Shown here: positions 29,016 to 37,668 of the stretch, in pieces
How the letters are laid out: each line of letters begins with the position of its first letter
How positions within the stretch are numbered: the stretch's first letter is position 1
Assembly (NCBI RefSeq): GCF_900114205.1
Contig: NZ_FOSH01000001.1
Location: forward strand, 62,001 to 126,000
Length of the DNA stretch: 64,000 nt
Direction: 5' to 3'
From: Methylophaga sulfidovorans
GTDB lineage: Bacteria; Pseudomonadota; Gammaproteobacteria; Nitrosococcales; Methylophagaceae
Notes under the pieces: model-generated
The model's database searches: none
Seen by the model: the letters and a program-made list of their open reading frames with translations, nothing else
What the model was told of the DNA's origin: nothing
Program-made: the position numbers and the translations under genes

Positions 29016-31153
29016 TATTTACGTTTCCAGACCGTTACTTCAGATAGGGTGTGCTGGAATTTACGGCTGGTTTCACGGATAACAAAAGGAATCTCTTCCG
29101 GCTCACGAATCAGCTCAAAATGAGGTTCCAAAATTGCTTTCAGACCATCCAGTGTTGTGAAGCTTTCACCATCTTTCTTAAAGCCACCTAACCAATGCGC
29201 TTTTTCAGTATGTTCTTCTAGCCAGGTATAGGGTGAAGCGAGCATAAGCAAACCATCTTGATTAAGTCGCTCATGTACCGTAGCCAAAAACTGTGCCGGT
29301 TTATAAAGACGATCAATCAGGTTAGCAGCCAATATCAGATCATAGCCTTTGAATATCGACTTAAGATTACAGGCATCACCCTGTAAGAACTCAACTTTAG
29401 CAGCTGTATCTTCCAATCCGAGCTGCTCTAAACGACGTTCTTTATAATGTACCAGCTCGCCTTCATCAGTAATGGTATATCGCACTACGCCCTGCTCGGC
29501 CATTTGTGTACCAAGGTTGATGAGACGTGCTGAGAAATCAATACCGGTGACCTGATCAAAATGTCTCGCTAACTCAAAACTTGCCCTACCAACAGAGCAG
29601 CCCAAATCCAGCGCTTTATTCATTGTCTGACCAGCCATCATCTCAACAGCAAGCTCAGCTAATTTTTTAGGAAAATTAGCAACATTGAAGTACTCATCAC
29701 CATAATGAAATTCAGCATACTGTGAAAGCATGATGTCAGTTTCATAATTAGAGCTGTACTCTTCCAGCTCAGCCTCTGACACTACATAGCGGAATCCGGC
29801 ATGTTGGAAAAAGTGTTTACGGAAGGCATAACGTGATGCTTTACGACTTTCGTTACCTGATGAAATCCAAGAACCGCCTTTAAACAGATTGTGCCGACCA
29901 TCAAAAGTCGGTGTCGTAAAGTCATCATAAATAGGATGAACTTTGAACTCTTCAAAGGGATAAATCGGTGTTTCAGTCCATTGCCAGACATTACCAATCA
30001 CATCATATAAGTCACCGTGTTTGAAGAAGTTCACAGGGCACGATGATGCAGCATAGTCCAGATGAATATTGGCTGGTGCCAAATCGGTAGTTAATTCATT
30101 CAGTCCGGAGACATCATAGAGTCGATACCATTCATCTTCTGTTGGCAGGCGAACAGATTGACCGGTTTGTTTAGCTTTCCAGTTACAAAAAGCTTTAGCT
30201 TCATGATAATTCACATCAACGGGCCAATCCCAAGGCATATCAACCACTTCAGCCATCAAGCGACATTGCCAGCCTTTTTTTGTTTCAATCCAGAATGTGG
30301 GGTGTTGTGCTTTTGTAAACTGACGCCACTGCAAACCATCTTCAGACCAGAATTCATCTGTTTCATAACCACCGTCCTCGACGAATTCGAGAAACTCCTG
30401 ATTACTAACCAAAAATTTAGCTGCCTGAAATGCTTCAACTTCCGCTTCATGCGTGCCGTATTCATTGTCCCAACCATAAATAGGATCTGAGTAGTCTTTG
30501 CCTAAGCTCACACTGCCTGCAGGGATATCAACTAAACTATTTTCCGGTGCTTGTTTGCTCTCTTTGAAAGGCTGCCAGGCAGGATGTGGTTTAACCCACT
30601 CCAGACGTTGCTGACGAATCAGTACTGAAGAGGTTTCCAGATGAATCTGCTCATGTTCAATCCCCATCATGATCGACCACCACGGGTTTTCCCAATCAAT
30701 AGGTAATTTGAGCGGCGCCTGACGTATGACTTTATTCACCATCGCCTGTACTTTTTTGCGATAAGCTTTTACTTCCTCAACTGCCGGCCACTCGTAATGA
30801 TCTTCATTAAGATCATCCCAGCTCATTTCATCTACACCTACGGCAAACATAGACTCAAATTTGGGATCAATACGTTTATCGATAAGTCCGGCCAACAACA
30901 TTTTATTCACAAAAAATGTAGCTGTATGGCCGTAATAAAAAATCAGAGGATGACGTAGAGGAATGGACTTTTGAAAATACGCCTGATCATCAGTTAAGGT
31001 ATCAAACAGAGATTCATAACGCTCAAAAGTAAAATTGAAATAATCTGCAATTTCCTGTCGTTTATCTGCAGGATTGCCGCCATCTAATACAGGCGTCCTC
31101 AAATAAGAACTCTCCATCGAGGCATATTTTTTCAAAGTATTCTCAGCAGTCAT
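29015..31153 (-). CDS. ovoA: OvoA, 5-histidylcysteine sulfoxide synthase with methyltransferase domain
   Basis: A 712-residue trifunctional ovothiol enzyme. An N-terminal DinB-like region and a formylglycine-generating-enzyme/sulfatase-modifying-like domain form the non-heme iron sulfoxide synthase: iron His residues in FYYGHTATFF and GIEHEQIHLETS (HxxxHxE). The FGE-like lectin fold is at about 230-460 with NVWQWTETP and FKGGSWISSGNESRKASRYAFRKH. The C-terminal SAM methyltransferase (about 480-712) has ALDLGCSVGRASFEL and would N-methylate the imidazole. OvoA joins cysteine to C5 of histidine using oxygen. GGAG lies upstream of the ATG. Ovothiol is a redox-active thiol, plausible protection against peroxide. 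Confidence 0.95.
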   Translation of the reverse strand: MTAENTLKKYASMESSYLRTPVLDGGNPADKRQEIADYFNFTFERYESLFDTLTDDQAYFQKSIPLRHPLIFYYGHTATFFVNKMLLAGLIDKRIDPKFESMFAVGVDEMSWDDLNEDHYEWPAVEEVKAYRKKVQAMVNKVIRQAPLKLPIDWENPWWSIMMGIEHEQIHLETSSVLIRQQRLEWVKPHPAWQPFKESKQAPENSLVDIPAGSVSLGKDYSDPIYGWDNEYGTHEAEVEAFQAAKFLVSNQEFLEFVEDGGYETDEFWSEDGLQWRQFTKAQHPTFWIETKKGWQCRLMAEVVDMPWDWPVDVNYHEAKAFCNWKAKQTGQSVRLPTEDEWYRLYDVSGLNELTTDLAPANIHLDYAASSCPVNFFKHGDLYDVIGNVWQWTETPIYPFEEFKVHPIYDDFTTPTFDGRHNLFKGGSWISSGNESRKASRYAFRKHFFQHAGFRYVVSEAELEEYSSNYETDIMLSQYAEFHYGDEYFNVANFPKKLAELAVEMMAGQTMNKALDLGCSVGRASFELARHFDQVTGIDFSARLINLGTQMAEQGVVRYTITDEGELVHYKERRLEQLGLEDTAAKVEFLQGDACNLKSIFKGYDLILAANLIDRLYKPAQFLATVHERLNQDGLLMLASPYTWLEEHTEKAHWLGGFKKDGESFTTLDGLKAILEPHFELIREPEEIPFVIRETSRKFQHTLSEVTVWKRK

Positions 31154-31236
31154 ATTGCTACTCCATCTCTGTATTTTTTTATTATGTCGTTATGACTAAT
31201 GAACTGTGAATTTGTTGCGAAAATAAGTCACACAGA

Positions 31237-31806
31237 TCAGATTTGTTTTGCTATCCACGCCGTTTTTGCTGATAACTCCAGTGAACACGTCCATTTATAA
31301 GCCAAATTTATCGTATCAGCACAGGCATAGACACCATGCCCACTGACCACTGTCACCTTATAATCCTGCAGCGTCTGCGCAACTGCAGCGGGTGCCAGCT
31401 CAACATACTGTGCATAATTGATATGAATAACAGGTACTTCCGGAAAATAATACTGGCCTTCGAAATCAATAGGGGTGAAGCTTTTTTGCTTCATGGTCAT
31501 AGCAACAGTGTACGGACCATGGCTATGAAAAAGCGCTCTGGCCTGATCATTTTTTTGATACACAGCGATATGTAAAGGTGCGTCTAAAGAAGCTTTGTCA
31601 CCACATTGTCCGTCAATATGACACAACACCAAATCATCAGTAGTTAGCGTATCGGCACAACAGCCTGTTGGCGTCACCCAGACATCATCATGCCAACGGA
31701 AAGATGCATTACCACTATGAGAGTCATTACAGCCGTATTGACGCAGCCATTTATAGTGTTGAACTAAGGCCTGTTTCAGCTGCTGTAAATCAGGCAACCG
31801 GCTCAT
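31237..31806 (-). CDS. Class II aldolase/adducin family protein
   Basis: A 189-residue metal-dependent aldolase-like protein. The conserved segments are SGNASFRW near the N-terminus, the metal-binding pair in RALFHSHGPYTVAM, and a further His in VTVVSGHGVYACAD; the glutamate/tyrosine-rich segment VIHINYAQYV lies between. The family includes fuculose- and ribulose-phosphate aldolases/epimerases and methylthioribulose-phosphate dehydratase (MtnB). The size is close to MtnB, but no methionine-salvage genes are nearby, so no substrate is assigned. The start at 31806 (after AGAGAG) overlaps the end of the TPR gene by 17 bases. Confidence 0.78.
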   Translation of the reverse strand: MSRLPDLQQLKQALVQHYKWLRQYGCNDSHSGNASFRWHDDVWVTPTGCCADTLTTDDLVLCHIDGQCGDKASLDAPLHIAVYQKNDQARALFHSHGPYTVAMTMKQKSFTPIDFEGQYYFPEVPVIHINYAQYVELAPAAVAQTLQDYKVTVVSGHGVYACADTINLAYKWTCSLELSAKTAWIAKQI

Positions 31807-33022
31807 CACTTCTCTCTAACAAGCTATTAATATGCTGTAGCCACTGTGCGGCTTGTTTTTTCTGTGCATCAAAAGGTGCCGCTTTCAAAAATTGCGCTTT
31901 AGCTTGTTCTAAGTTGTCTTGATGATAATACGCTGTACCTAACATGGCGTAGGTTTGGCCTAACTTTTTACCTTTCAGTAGTTTTAAGGCTGAGGATAGC
32001 GTATCAATCGCATTTCCCCACTGTTCCATACTGATATAGATTTGGCCCAGTTTTAACTGAGTTTCGCCACTATTATCCATCGATAACATTGTTTTTAATG
32101 TATCTACTGCACGTTGATTTTCTCTGGCCGCTAACCAACTGTCTGCTAATTTATTCAGATTTTCAAAGTTACTCGGAATGACCTTTTGCTTCATGCCCTG
32201 TTCCAGTAACTGTGCAGCTTTATAGGGTACTCGCAGATAACGATACATATCCGCCAGATTAACCAGCGTTTTAGGTTCAGTCAGATCCAGTCGTTTTGCT
32301 AGCATTCGCACAGCAAGCGATGTGAATTCTTTATTTTGCTGCATATACAAAGCTGCTAGCTGATCCCAATACATTTTTTTATCTGGGTAACGAGTAATCA
32401 ATAATTCCAGCACCGGTATAGCGGATTTGTAGTGCTTCAATGACAAATAAGACGATAGCAATAAACGATACCAATCTTCTTTCGGCGATTTGTCATTCTT
32501 AATGGCAATTTTTATTCTGTCAGCCGCTTTAGAAAAATTATCAACACGATAATAGGCACTGGCCAAAAGTACATAAACCGTATTTTCTGGTTTTTTCTCA
32601 GCGGCTAACCAGCTCTCCATTAACGGAATGCCTTTTTTATATTGCCCATCAGCAATAAGCAATTGAGCCAGGTTATAACGTAGAGTATGTGTTACATCTT
32701 TAGGTAATGCGTTTAAATCCAACGCCTGCTGGAATGTCTCTGTCGCTTTTTTATATTGATCTAATGATGAATATAAAAACCCTAATGTCTGTAAAACAAC
32801 CGCCTGTTCATAACTGCCCTTCTCAACCTCACTTAATAAGGTATCAAGCTGTTGTTTGGCCTGTTGATAGTTATCTTTTTCCATCAACTCTTGTGCCTGA
32901 TCCAAGGCTTTGTATGTTTTCTCACTGAGTAAAAACTGTTTTTCATCATCAGCCGCGAATGCTGCTCCCTGCACAATGAGGGATAGCATAAGAATAATGA
33001 TCGTTAATAATGGCTTTCTCAT
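31790..33022 (-). CDS. Periplasmic TPR-repeat protein of the TonB2-like operon
   Basis: A 410-residue exported protein with a signal peptide (cleavage near AFAADD) and at least eight TPR-like helical hairpins, for instance AVVLQTLGFLYSSLDQYKKATETFQQALDL and LGQTYAMLGTAYYHQDNLEQAKAQFLKA in pieces. It overlaps tonB by 4 bases (ATGA). In Vibrio TonB2 clusters the last gene is likewise a TPR protein, whose partners are not well defined; it may scaffold TonB or a receptor. Confidence 0.85.
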   Translation of the reverse strand: MRKPLLTIIILMLSLIVQGAAFAADDEKQFLLSEKTYKALDQAQELMEKDNYQQAKQQLDTLLSEVEKGSYEQAVVLQTLGFLYSSLDQYKKATETFQQALDLNALPKDVTHTLRYNLAQLLIADGQYKKGIPLMESWLAAEKKPENTVYVLLASAYYRVDNFSKAADRIKIAIKNDKSPKEDWYRLLLSSYLSLKHYKSAIPVLELLITRYPDKKMYWDQLAALYMQQNKEFTSLAVRMLAKRLDLTEPKTLVNLADMYRYLRVPYKAAQLLEQGMKQKVIPSNFENLNKLADSWLAARENQRAVDTLKTMLSMDNSGETQLKLGQIYISMEQWGNAIDTLSSALKLLKGKKLGQTYAMLGTAYYHQDNLEQAKAQFLKAAPFDAQKKQAAQWLQHINSLLERSDEPVA

Positions 33023-33678
33023 CGTGACAATTTAAACTCGATTTCTTGAGTGGCCTGACGCTCAACAGCTTGCCCATCCACTAATTTAGGTTTGAACTTC
33101 CACTTTAAAATAGCTTTCAAAGCCGCATCATTAAATACCGTAGCAGGTTCGGCTTTAATCACTTTCGGATCACGAACTCTGCCATCTTTGGTAATAATAA
33201 ATGTCACCGTAACCACGCCTTCAATACCACGTCGTGAAGCAACTCGGGGATATTTAGGTGGAATACGTACCAGTGGCACGACTTCATTATCTAACATCGG
33301 CGCATTACTCGGTGCCGGAGCAGGCGCAGCTTTAGGCGCCGCAGAGAAATCCCCCAAATACGGTCCACCGGTGATATTCATCGGCACATCAATCGCTGGA
33401 ATATCCATTTCTGGTGTCGGTGCATCAGGCTTATTAGCCTGTGTTGGCGTCGGTTCAGGTGGCGGTGGAGGCTCGTCTGGTGGAGGCGGTTTTTTAGGTA
33501 GTTCACGCTTTTTAGTTTCAGGTTGCACTTCATCCTTTTTCAAGCGCACAAAATCCAGAATCTGGACTTGTTCAATATCCCGTTTATCCACACTATTACT
33601 ATTGGTCATATGTTCCATTAAATAGAACAAACCAAAGTTAACCAGTAGTGCGAGAACAATACCAACAACTAATCTCAT
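33019..33678 (-). CDS. tonB: TonB energy-transducing protein (TonB2-like)
   Basis: A 219-residue inner-membrane protein: N-terminal anchor helix (about 3-24), a Pro-rich periplasmic spacer with KKPPPPDEPPPPPEP, and a C-terminal TonB domain (about 130-219) with YPRVASRRGIEGVVTVTFIITKDGRV and AALKAILKWKFKPKLVDG. It transmits the proton-motive force from ExbB/ExbD to outer-membrane receptors. The compact size and the operon resemble TonB2 of Vibrio. The ATG at 33678 is preferred to a TTG one codon earlier. Confidence 0.94.
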   Translation of the reverse strand: MRLVVGIVLALLVNFGLFYLMEHMTNSNSVDKRDIEQVQILDFVRLKKDEVQPETKKRELPKKPPPPDEPPPPPEPTPTQANKPDAPTPEMDIPAIDVPMNITGGPYLGDFSAAPKAAPAPAPSNAPMLDNEVVPLVRIPPKYPRVASRRGIEGVVTVTFIITKDGRVRDPKVIKAEPATVFNDAALKAILKWKFKPKLVDGQAVERQATQEIEFKLSR

Positions 33679-33689
33679 CAAATCCGCCG

Positions 33690-34097
33690 TTAATCGCGTT
33701 CAGCAGCAATAGACACATTGGCCACGCCCGCCAGTCGGGCTTGGTCCATAACTTCAATTAACAGGCCGGTTTTCGCTTCTTCATCTGCCAGAATAATCAC
33801 CGAACCTTCTGGATTTTCAGCGTGCATCCGTTCAACATTTGCCCTGACAGCACGACGATCAATCTGGCGTTTATCCATCCAGATTTCACCATTGGCACGA
33901 ATAGAAATCAGAATATTGGCACGCTCTTTTTTCACTGCCGTTTTGGCCGAAGGACGATTTACATCAACACCTGTTTCTTTTACAAAAGAACTGGTGACAA
34001 TGAAAAAGATTAATAAGATAAACACCATATCAATCAGTGGCGTCATGTTTATTTCAGCGATACCACCACTTTGGCGTCGGGAATGTCGGTTTCTCAT
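33690..34097 (-). CDS. exbD: ExbD-type biopolymer transport protein
   Basis: A 135-residue protein with a single N-terminal transmembrane helix containing the essential proton-carrying Asp in INMTPLIDMVFILLIFFIVTSSF and a periplasmic domain ending SIAAERD. It lies between exbB and tonB, 8 to 9 bases from each, in one operon. It forms the proton channel with ExbB. Confidence 0.94.
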   Translation of the reverse strand: MRNRHSRRQSGGIAEINMTPLIDMVFILLIFFIVTSSFVKETGVDVNRPSAKTAVKKERANILISIRANGEIWMDKRQIDRRAVRANVERMHAENPEGSVIILADEEAKTGLLIEVMDQARLAGVANVSIAAERD

Positions 34098-34106
34098 TTT
34101 TATCCT

Positions 34107-34631
34107 TTACTCTCTACGCAAGGCATCAGCCACTTTATCGACTTCACGTTCTGCACGCTGGCTTAGCTGAGTGCTGAAATACAAACCTGATAATGCGGTT
34201 AACAGACCGCCCATCGTGGTAATCAAAGCAACAGAAATACCGCCAGCCATCCCACGGGCATTACCAGTACCAAATACAGTCATTACATCAAATGTCTGAA
34301 TCATCCCGCTGACAGTGCCCAGCAAGCCGAGCATGGGAAGTGCCATGGTGAGTGTTCTAATCGTCATCAGATAGCGCTGCAGGGAGATTCGACTCTCCGT
34401 AATCATGCCTTGGCGTATTTGATGAGCAAACCAGCTATTTCTGTCTTTACGTTGTTGCCATTCATTTATCAAACGTTTGACTTGTTTAGGATGCTCAAAC
34501 AGCACAAACAAATAACGTTCAATAATCAAGCTCCACATTAAAACCGAAGCAAACAGAATCAGCCACAGCACACTGCCACCGCTTTCCATCAGCAATTCAA
34601 CCTGAAAGAGTCCGTCAGACAGACTGGTCAT
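34107..34631 (-). CDS. exbB: ExbB-type proton channel subunit
   Basis: A 174-residue MotA/TolQ/ExbB protein with three transmembrane helices: about 15-38, then the pair around LPMLGLLGTVSGMIQTFDVM and SVALITTMGGLLTALSGLYF. The start at 34631 is favoured by GGAAAA upstream and overlaps the previous gene by 17 bases; a start at 34679 would add 16 residues. It partners ExbD. Confidence 0.92.
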   Translation of the reverse strand: MTSLSDGLFQVELLMESGGSVLWLILFASVLMWSLIIERYLFVLFEHPKQVKRLINEWQQRKDRNSWFAHQIRQGMITESRISLQRYLMTIRTLTMALPMLGLLGTVSGMIQTFDVMTVFGTGNARGMAGGISVALITTMGGLLTALSGLYFSTQLSQRAEREVDKVADALRRE

Positions 34632-35970
34632 GCTGTTTTTCCGCATTACGGGCAACGATAGCTGCACTTTCTTCGTCAAGAATCTGCACTAAGCGGTTCG
34701 ACTTACTCGATAATCCGCTATGAATCAATAACAAAGGAATAGCAACCGCTAGGCCAAGTTCAGTAGTCACCAGTGCCTGAGATATCCCACCAGACATTAA
34801 TTTCGGATCCCCGGTACCAAACAAGGTAATCGACTGGAAGGTCTCGATCATGCCTGAAACCGTACCTAATAAACCCAGCATAGGCGCAACGGCAGCCAGA
34901 ATAGCCAGCGTGATTAAACCACGTTCCAGTTTTGGCATTTCTCTGAGAATGGCCTCATCCAGTTTTAATGACAAGGTTTCAACATCATGTGCTAAGCGGT
35001 CATTGTAAACAGACAAAATTCGTCCCAGAGGATTTTTCTGACTGGCTTCTTTTTGTTTTTGCTGCTTGGCAATGCCATGTCCATCTTTAGTCAGAGATAA
35101 AAACTGAATAAGCGCAATAATTAAACCAATCGCACCAAGCACCAGGATGATATATCCGATCCAGCCGCCCTGTTCTATACGCTCTTTTAAGGTCGGTGTT
35201 TGCACCAGCAACGCCATGATCGCACCCCGTGTCGGGTCAATCACCGTTGGCAACAACTCTCCAGGCTGGGCATCTTCAAACTCAGAGACCACCTTTCTGA
35301 ATCGGTCAACAGGTTGTCTGGCCAGTTCCACTAAATTGCCTGTTTCTGGCAAATAACGCAGGAATATACCGTCAGTAAACGCAGTAAACACACCAATGCG
35401 AGTAACCTGTTTATCCTCAACATCACCAGTGGTAGTGATGATAGGCGTAGTGAATTTCTCCACTTTCCCTGAAGCTGTCATTTCTTCTTGCAGTGTTAAC
35501 CACAGCTGACGAAGTTCTTCTATTGTGGGTTGCTGTTTACTATCACTTAATTCATTAAGAAAATCGACGCGCTCAGGGTACTGCACGTTGGTCATCGAGC
35601 TTTCCAGCACAGCGCGACTATCATTGGCAACTTGTCTGACAGTGCCAAATAACTCACCTAATGAACCCGATTTATCATCCAACAGACTTTGCTGTTCAGC
35701 TAAACGCTGCTCTTGTTCATTAAAAATCGTGTTAAGTTTCTGAGTGCGCTTTTCTTGTGCTGCCAATTCTTGTTTGGCTTGAGCTAACAGGCTGGCTTGT
35801 TGATCGTGAGCTTTTGCAAACTCGTCTTCACGGACTTGATTTTGCTGTTGCTCAAGTACACGTTCACGTTTGACCTGTTGTAATAACTCATCAAGATTCG
35901 CTGGTTTATCAGCGGCAAAAACAGGCAGACTTAACGTCAGTAAACAAAGAAGAGAAATTACTTGTTTCAT
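34615..35970 (-). CDS. Large MotA/TolQ/ExbB-family protein, TtpC-like
   Basis: A 451-residue protein with a signal peptide (ending PVFAADK), a long periplasmic coiled coil (about 25-120, many Gln/Glu/Lys heptads), a periplasmic domain and a C-terminal TolQ/ExbB domain (about 265-440, LAAVAPMLGLLGTVSGMIETF and SQALVTTELGLAVAIPLLLIHSG). This architecture matches TtpC, an extra component needed for TonB2 function in Vibrio. GGAGAG precedes the ATG; the start overlaps the DUF3450 gene by 4 bases. Confidence 0.88.
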   Translation of the reverse strand: MKQVISLLCLLTLSLPVFAADKPANLDELLQQVKRERVLEQQQNQVREDEFAKAHDQQASLLAQAKQELAAQEKRTQKLNTIFNEQEQRLAEQQSLLDDKSGSLGELFGTVRQVANDSRAVLESSMTNVQYPERVDFLNELSDSKQQPTIEELRQLWLTLQEEMTASGKVEKFTTPIITTTGDVEDKQVTRIGVFTAFTDGIFLRYLPETGNLVELARQPVDRFRKVVSEFEDAQPGELLPTVIDPTRGAIMALLVQTPTLKERIEQGGWIGYIILVLGAIGLIIALIQFLSLTKDGHGIAKQQKQKEASQKNPLGRILSVYNDRLAHDVETLSLKLDEAILREMPKLERGLITLAILAAVAPMLGLLGTVSGMIETFQSITLFGTGDPKLMSGGISQALVTTELGLAVAIPLLLIHSGLSSKSNRLVQILDEESAAIVARNAEKQHDQSV

Positions 35971-36740
35971 TGTTTCTCTCCTACAGTTTTAACCGGTAAC
36001 ACCATTAGATCTGGTGGTAATTGTTTTTTCGCCACTTTTAAGCCATCGGTTATAGCTTGAATATAATCATCAGACAGTGTCACCCACTGTTTCTTATCGT
36101 TATCCCACATACCGGCTTCTTTTCCATCTAATGTGAGGTAATACAGGCTGACACGACCAATTCTTAAGAAGTCGACAGTTTTTTTCGTTTCACCGTCTTC
36201 CAGATCAGCCTGATAGGCTTCAATGGTTCGGCCATATTCAGTTTCGACCTGGTAAGCTTCCATAATACGACGATACTTTTCTGCTAATGACACATCAGCA
36301 CGCTCCATCATCGTATTTAGCGCCTCTAATCGCGTTTGACGTTCCTGCTTCAGGAAAGGCACATCCAATGTCACAAACTGTTGCAGAACATCGATCATTT
36401 TCAACATCAGTGGCACGATGTCATGCTGCGTTGTCTCGATATTATTGAGCTGCTCGGTGATGGAGGCCATTTCTTCTTGTTGAGAATTGACCAGTGACTG
36501 GAGTTGGTCATTATAGGATTTGAGACTTTGCGTCTGTCTTAGAACGTCACGGTATTCGGCCAACATATCCGTGGTTTCATCCGACAAATTATCAATTTTT
36601 TCTTGAGACTTCTGAGCAGCGATGTCGGTATTGACCTGAGTATCAATCGCCTCGTCTAAGGCGCCTGCATTAGCCAATAAAGGCAACACAAGAAAAATAC
36701 TCAACTGCCAACCACGCTTGATGGTTTGCTTGAGGTACAT
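35967..36740 (-). CDS. DUF3450 family periplasmic coiled-coil protein
   Basis: A 257-residue exported protein with signal peptide LSIFLVLPLLANAGALDEA and a long coiled coil (about residues 45-120), then the family segment RIGRVSLYYLTLDGKEAGMWD. DUF3450 genes head TonB2-type clusters in marine gammaproteobacteria. The start at 36740 has GGAAT upstream; a frame from 36860 begins inside a terminator hairpin and is rejected. First gene of the operon. Confidence 0.87.
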   Translation of the reverse strand: MYLKQTIKRGWQLSIFLVLPLLANAGALDEAIDTQVNTDIAAQKSQEKIDNLSDETTDMLAEYRDVLRQTQSLKSYNDQLQSLVNSQQEEMASITEQLNNIETTQHDIVPLMLKMIDVLQQFVTLDVPFLKQERQTRLEALNTMMERADVSLAEKYRRIMEAYQVETEYGRTIEAYQADLEDGETKKTVDFLRIGRVSLYYLTLDGKEAGMWDNDKKQWVTLSDDYIQAITDGLKVAKKQLPPDLMVLPVKTVGEKQ

Positions 36741-36841
36741 AGATTCCAAATCCCATATTTGCCGTCGTGACGGCAGTAAAAGAAAAAGGCATCTTAACAA
36801 GAGAATGGAAAGTGAGGAAAGCTTTACATAGAATTTCAGGC

Positions 36842-36872
36842 AAAAAAAAGCCAGATACAAATTGTATCTGGC
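36842..36872 (-). terminator. Terminator (or attenuator) between two-component genes and TonB operon
   Basis: On the minus strand an 11-bp perfect inverted repeat, GCCAGATACAA and TTGTATCTGGC (36850-36872), is followed by eight T. It lies 160 bases after the response-regulator stop and 100 bases before the DUF3450 start. It probably ends the regulator transcript; if the TonB-operon promoter lies upstream of it, it would act as an attenuator. Confidence 0.75.
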
Positions 36873-37032
36873 GAAACCTTCATAGAAGGAGAGAGAAATA
36901 TAAGACTATAGAAGCTGAAATTTCTATAAACTTGAGATACATAATACAAACCGCTATGCATTTGCAAATGAGCGACTTATCCTAATAACTCGGGAATTTA
37001 TTCCTATTCCTCTTCCCTTCAATATCAATTAT

Positions 37033-37668
37033 TTACGATGAAATACCGTGGCTTATCGCAAAACGCATCAGTTCGGCGGTTTTGCTGATATCCAACTTAC
37101 TTTTTATCTGAGTCAAATTGTTGGCTACCGTTTTATAGCTGATGCCTAATACTTCAGAAATCTCTGTCATGCTCTTACCTTCACCCAGTAACCGTAAAAT
37201 TTCTAACTCACGGCGCGATAAATCGCTTAATGCACTGGTACCAGCATCTATATTTAACATGGCCAATTGTTGAGCCATATCCGGACTTAAATAAATTTTA
37301 CCATCAAGCACTTTATTTACAGCTTCAACCAAGTGATCCGCTGCATTATTTTTAGTGATATAACCTCTGGCACCTGATTGCATAGCACGTGATGCAAACA
37401 CAGGATCCTCATGCATGCTGAACATCAATACTTTGGCATCTTCCCGATTGGCTCGGATACGTCTTAATACTTCCAGTCCACCTACACCAGGCAGAGTAAT
37501 GTCCAGTAACACCATATCGGGCTGAGATTCCTGGAAAAGACGGTAGCCCTCTTCACCTGTCTCAGCTTCTATGACTGTAGCCGATGGAATTTGTTGAATC
37601 AGCTGACGGCAACCTGCTCTGACTATCGGATGATCGTCCACCACCAAAATTGTTAATGCCTGTTTCAT
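37033..37668 (-). CDS. NarL/FixJ-type response regulator
   Basis: A 211-residue regulator: receiver domain (1-120) with the acidic pair D11-D12 in VVDDHPIVRAG, phosphoacceptor Asp at about 56 in MVLLDITLPGVGG and Lys in GYITKNN, then a LuxR-type HTH (about 148-205) with LSRREILRLLGEGKSMTEISEVLGISYKTVANNLTQIKSKL in pieces. The ATG at 37668 is preferred; a GTG at 37680 is possible. The recognition-helix core KTVAN is shared with the three regulators near xoxF. It overlaps its kinase gene by 107 bases. Confidence 0.9.
   Translation of the reverse strand: MKQALTILVVDDHPIVRAGCRQLIQQIPSATVIEAETGEEGYRLFQESQPDMVLLDITLPGVGGLEVLRRIRANREDAKVLMFSMHEDPVFASRAMQSGARGYITKNNAADHLVEAVNKVLDGKIYLSPDMAQQLAMLNIDAGTSALSDLSRRELEILRLLGEGKSMTEISEVLGISYKTVANNLTQIKSKLDISKTAELMRFAISHGISS

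Noticed and set aside
33092-33625. 177-codon plus-strand frame, glycine- and serine-rich
   Set aside because: Antisense shadow of the Pro-rich tonB gene.
36741-36860. N-terminal extension of the DUF3450 protein
   Set aside because: It would begin inside the terminator stem at 36850-36872 and precede an evident signal peptide.
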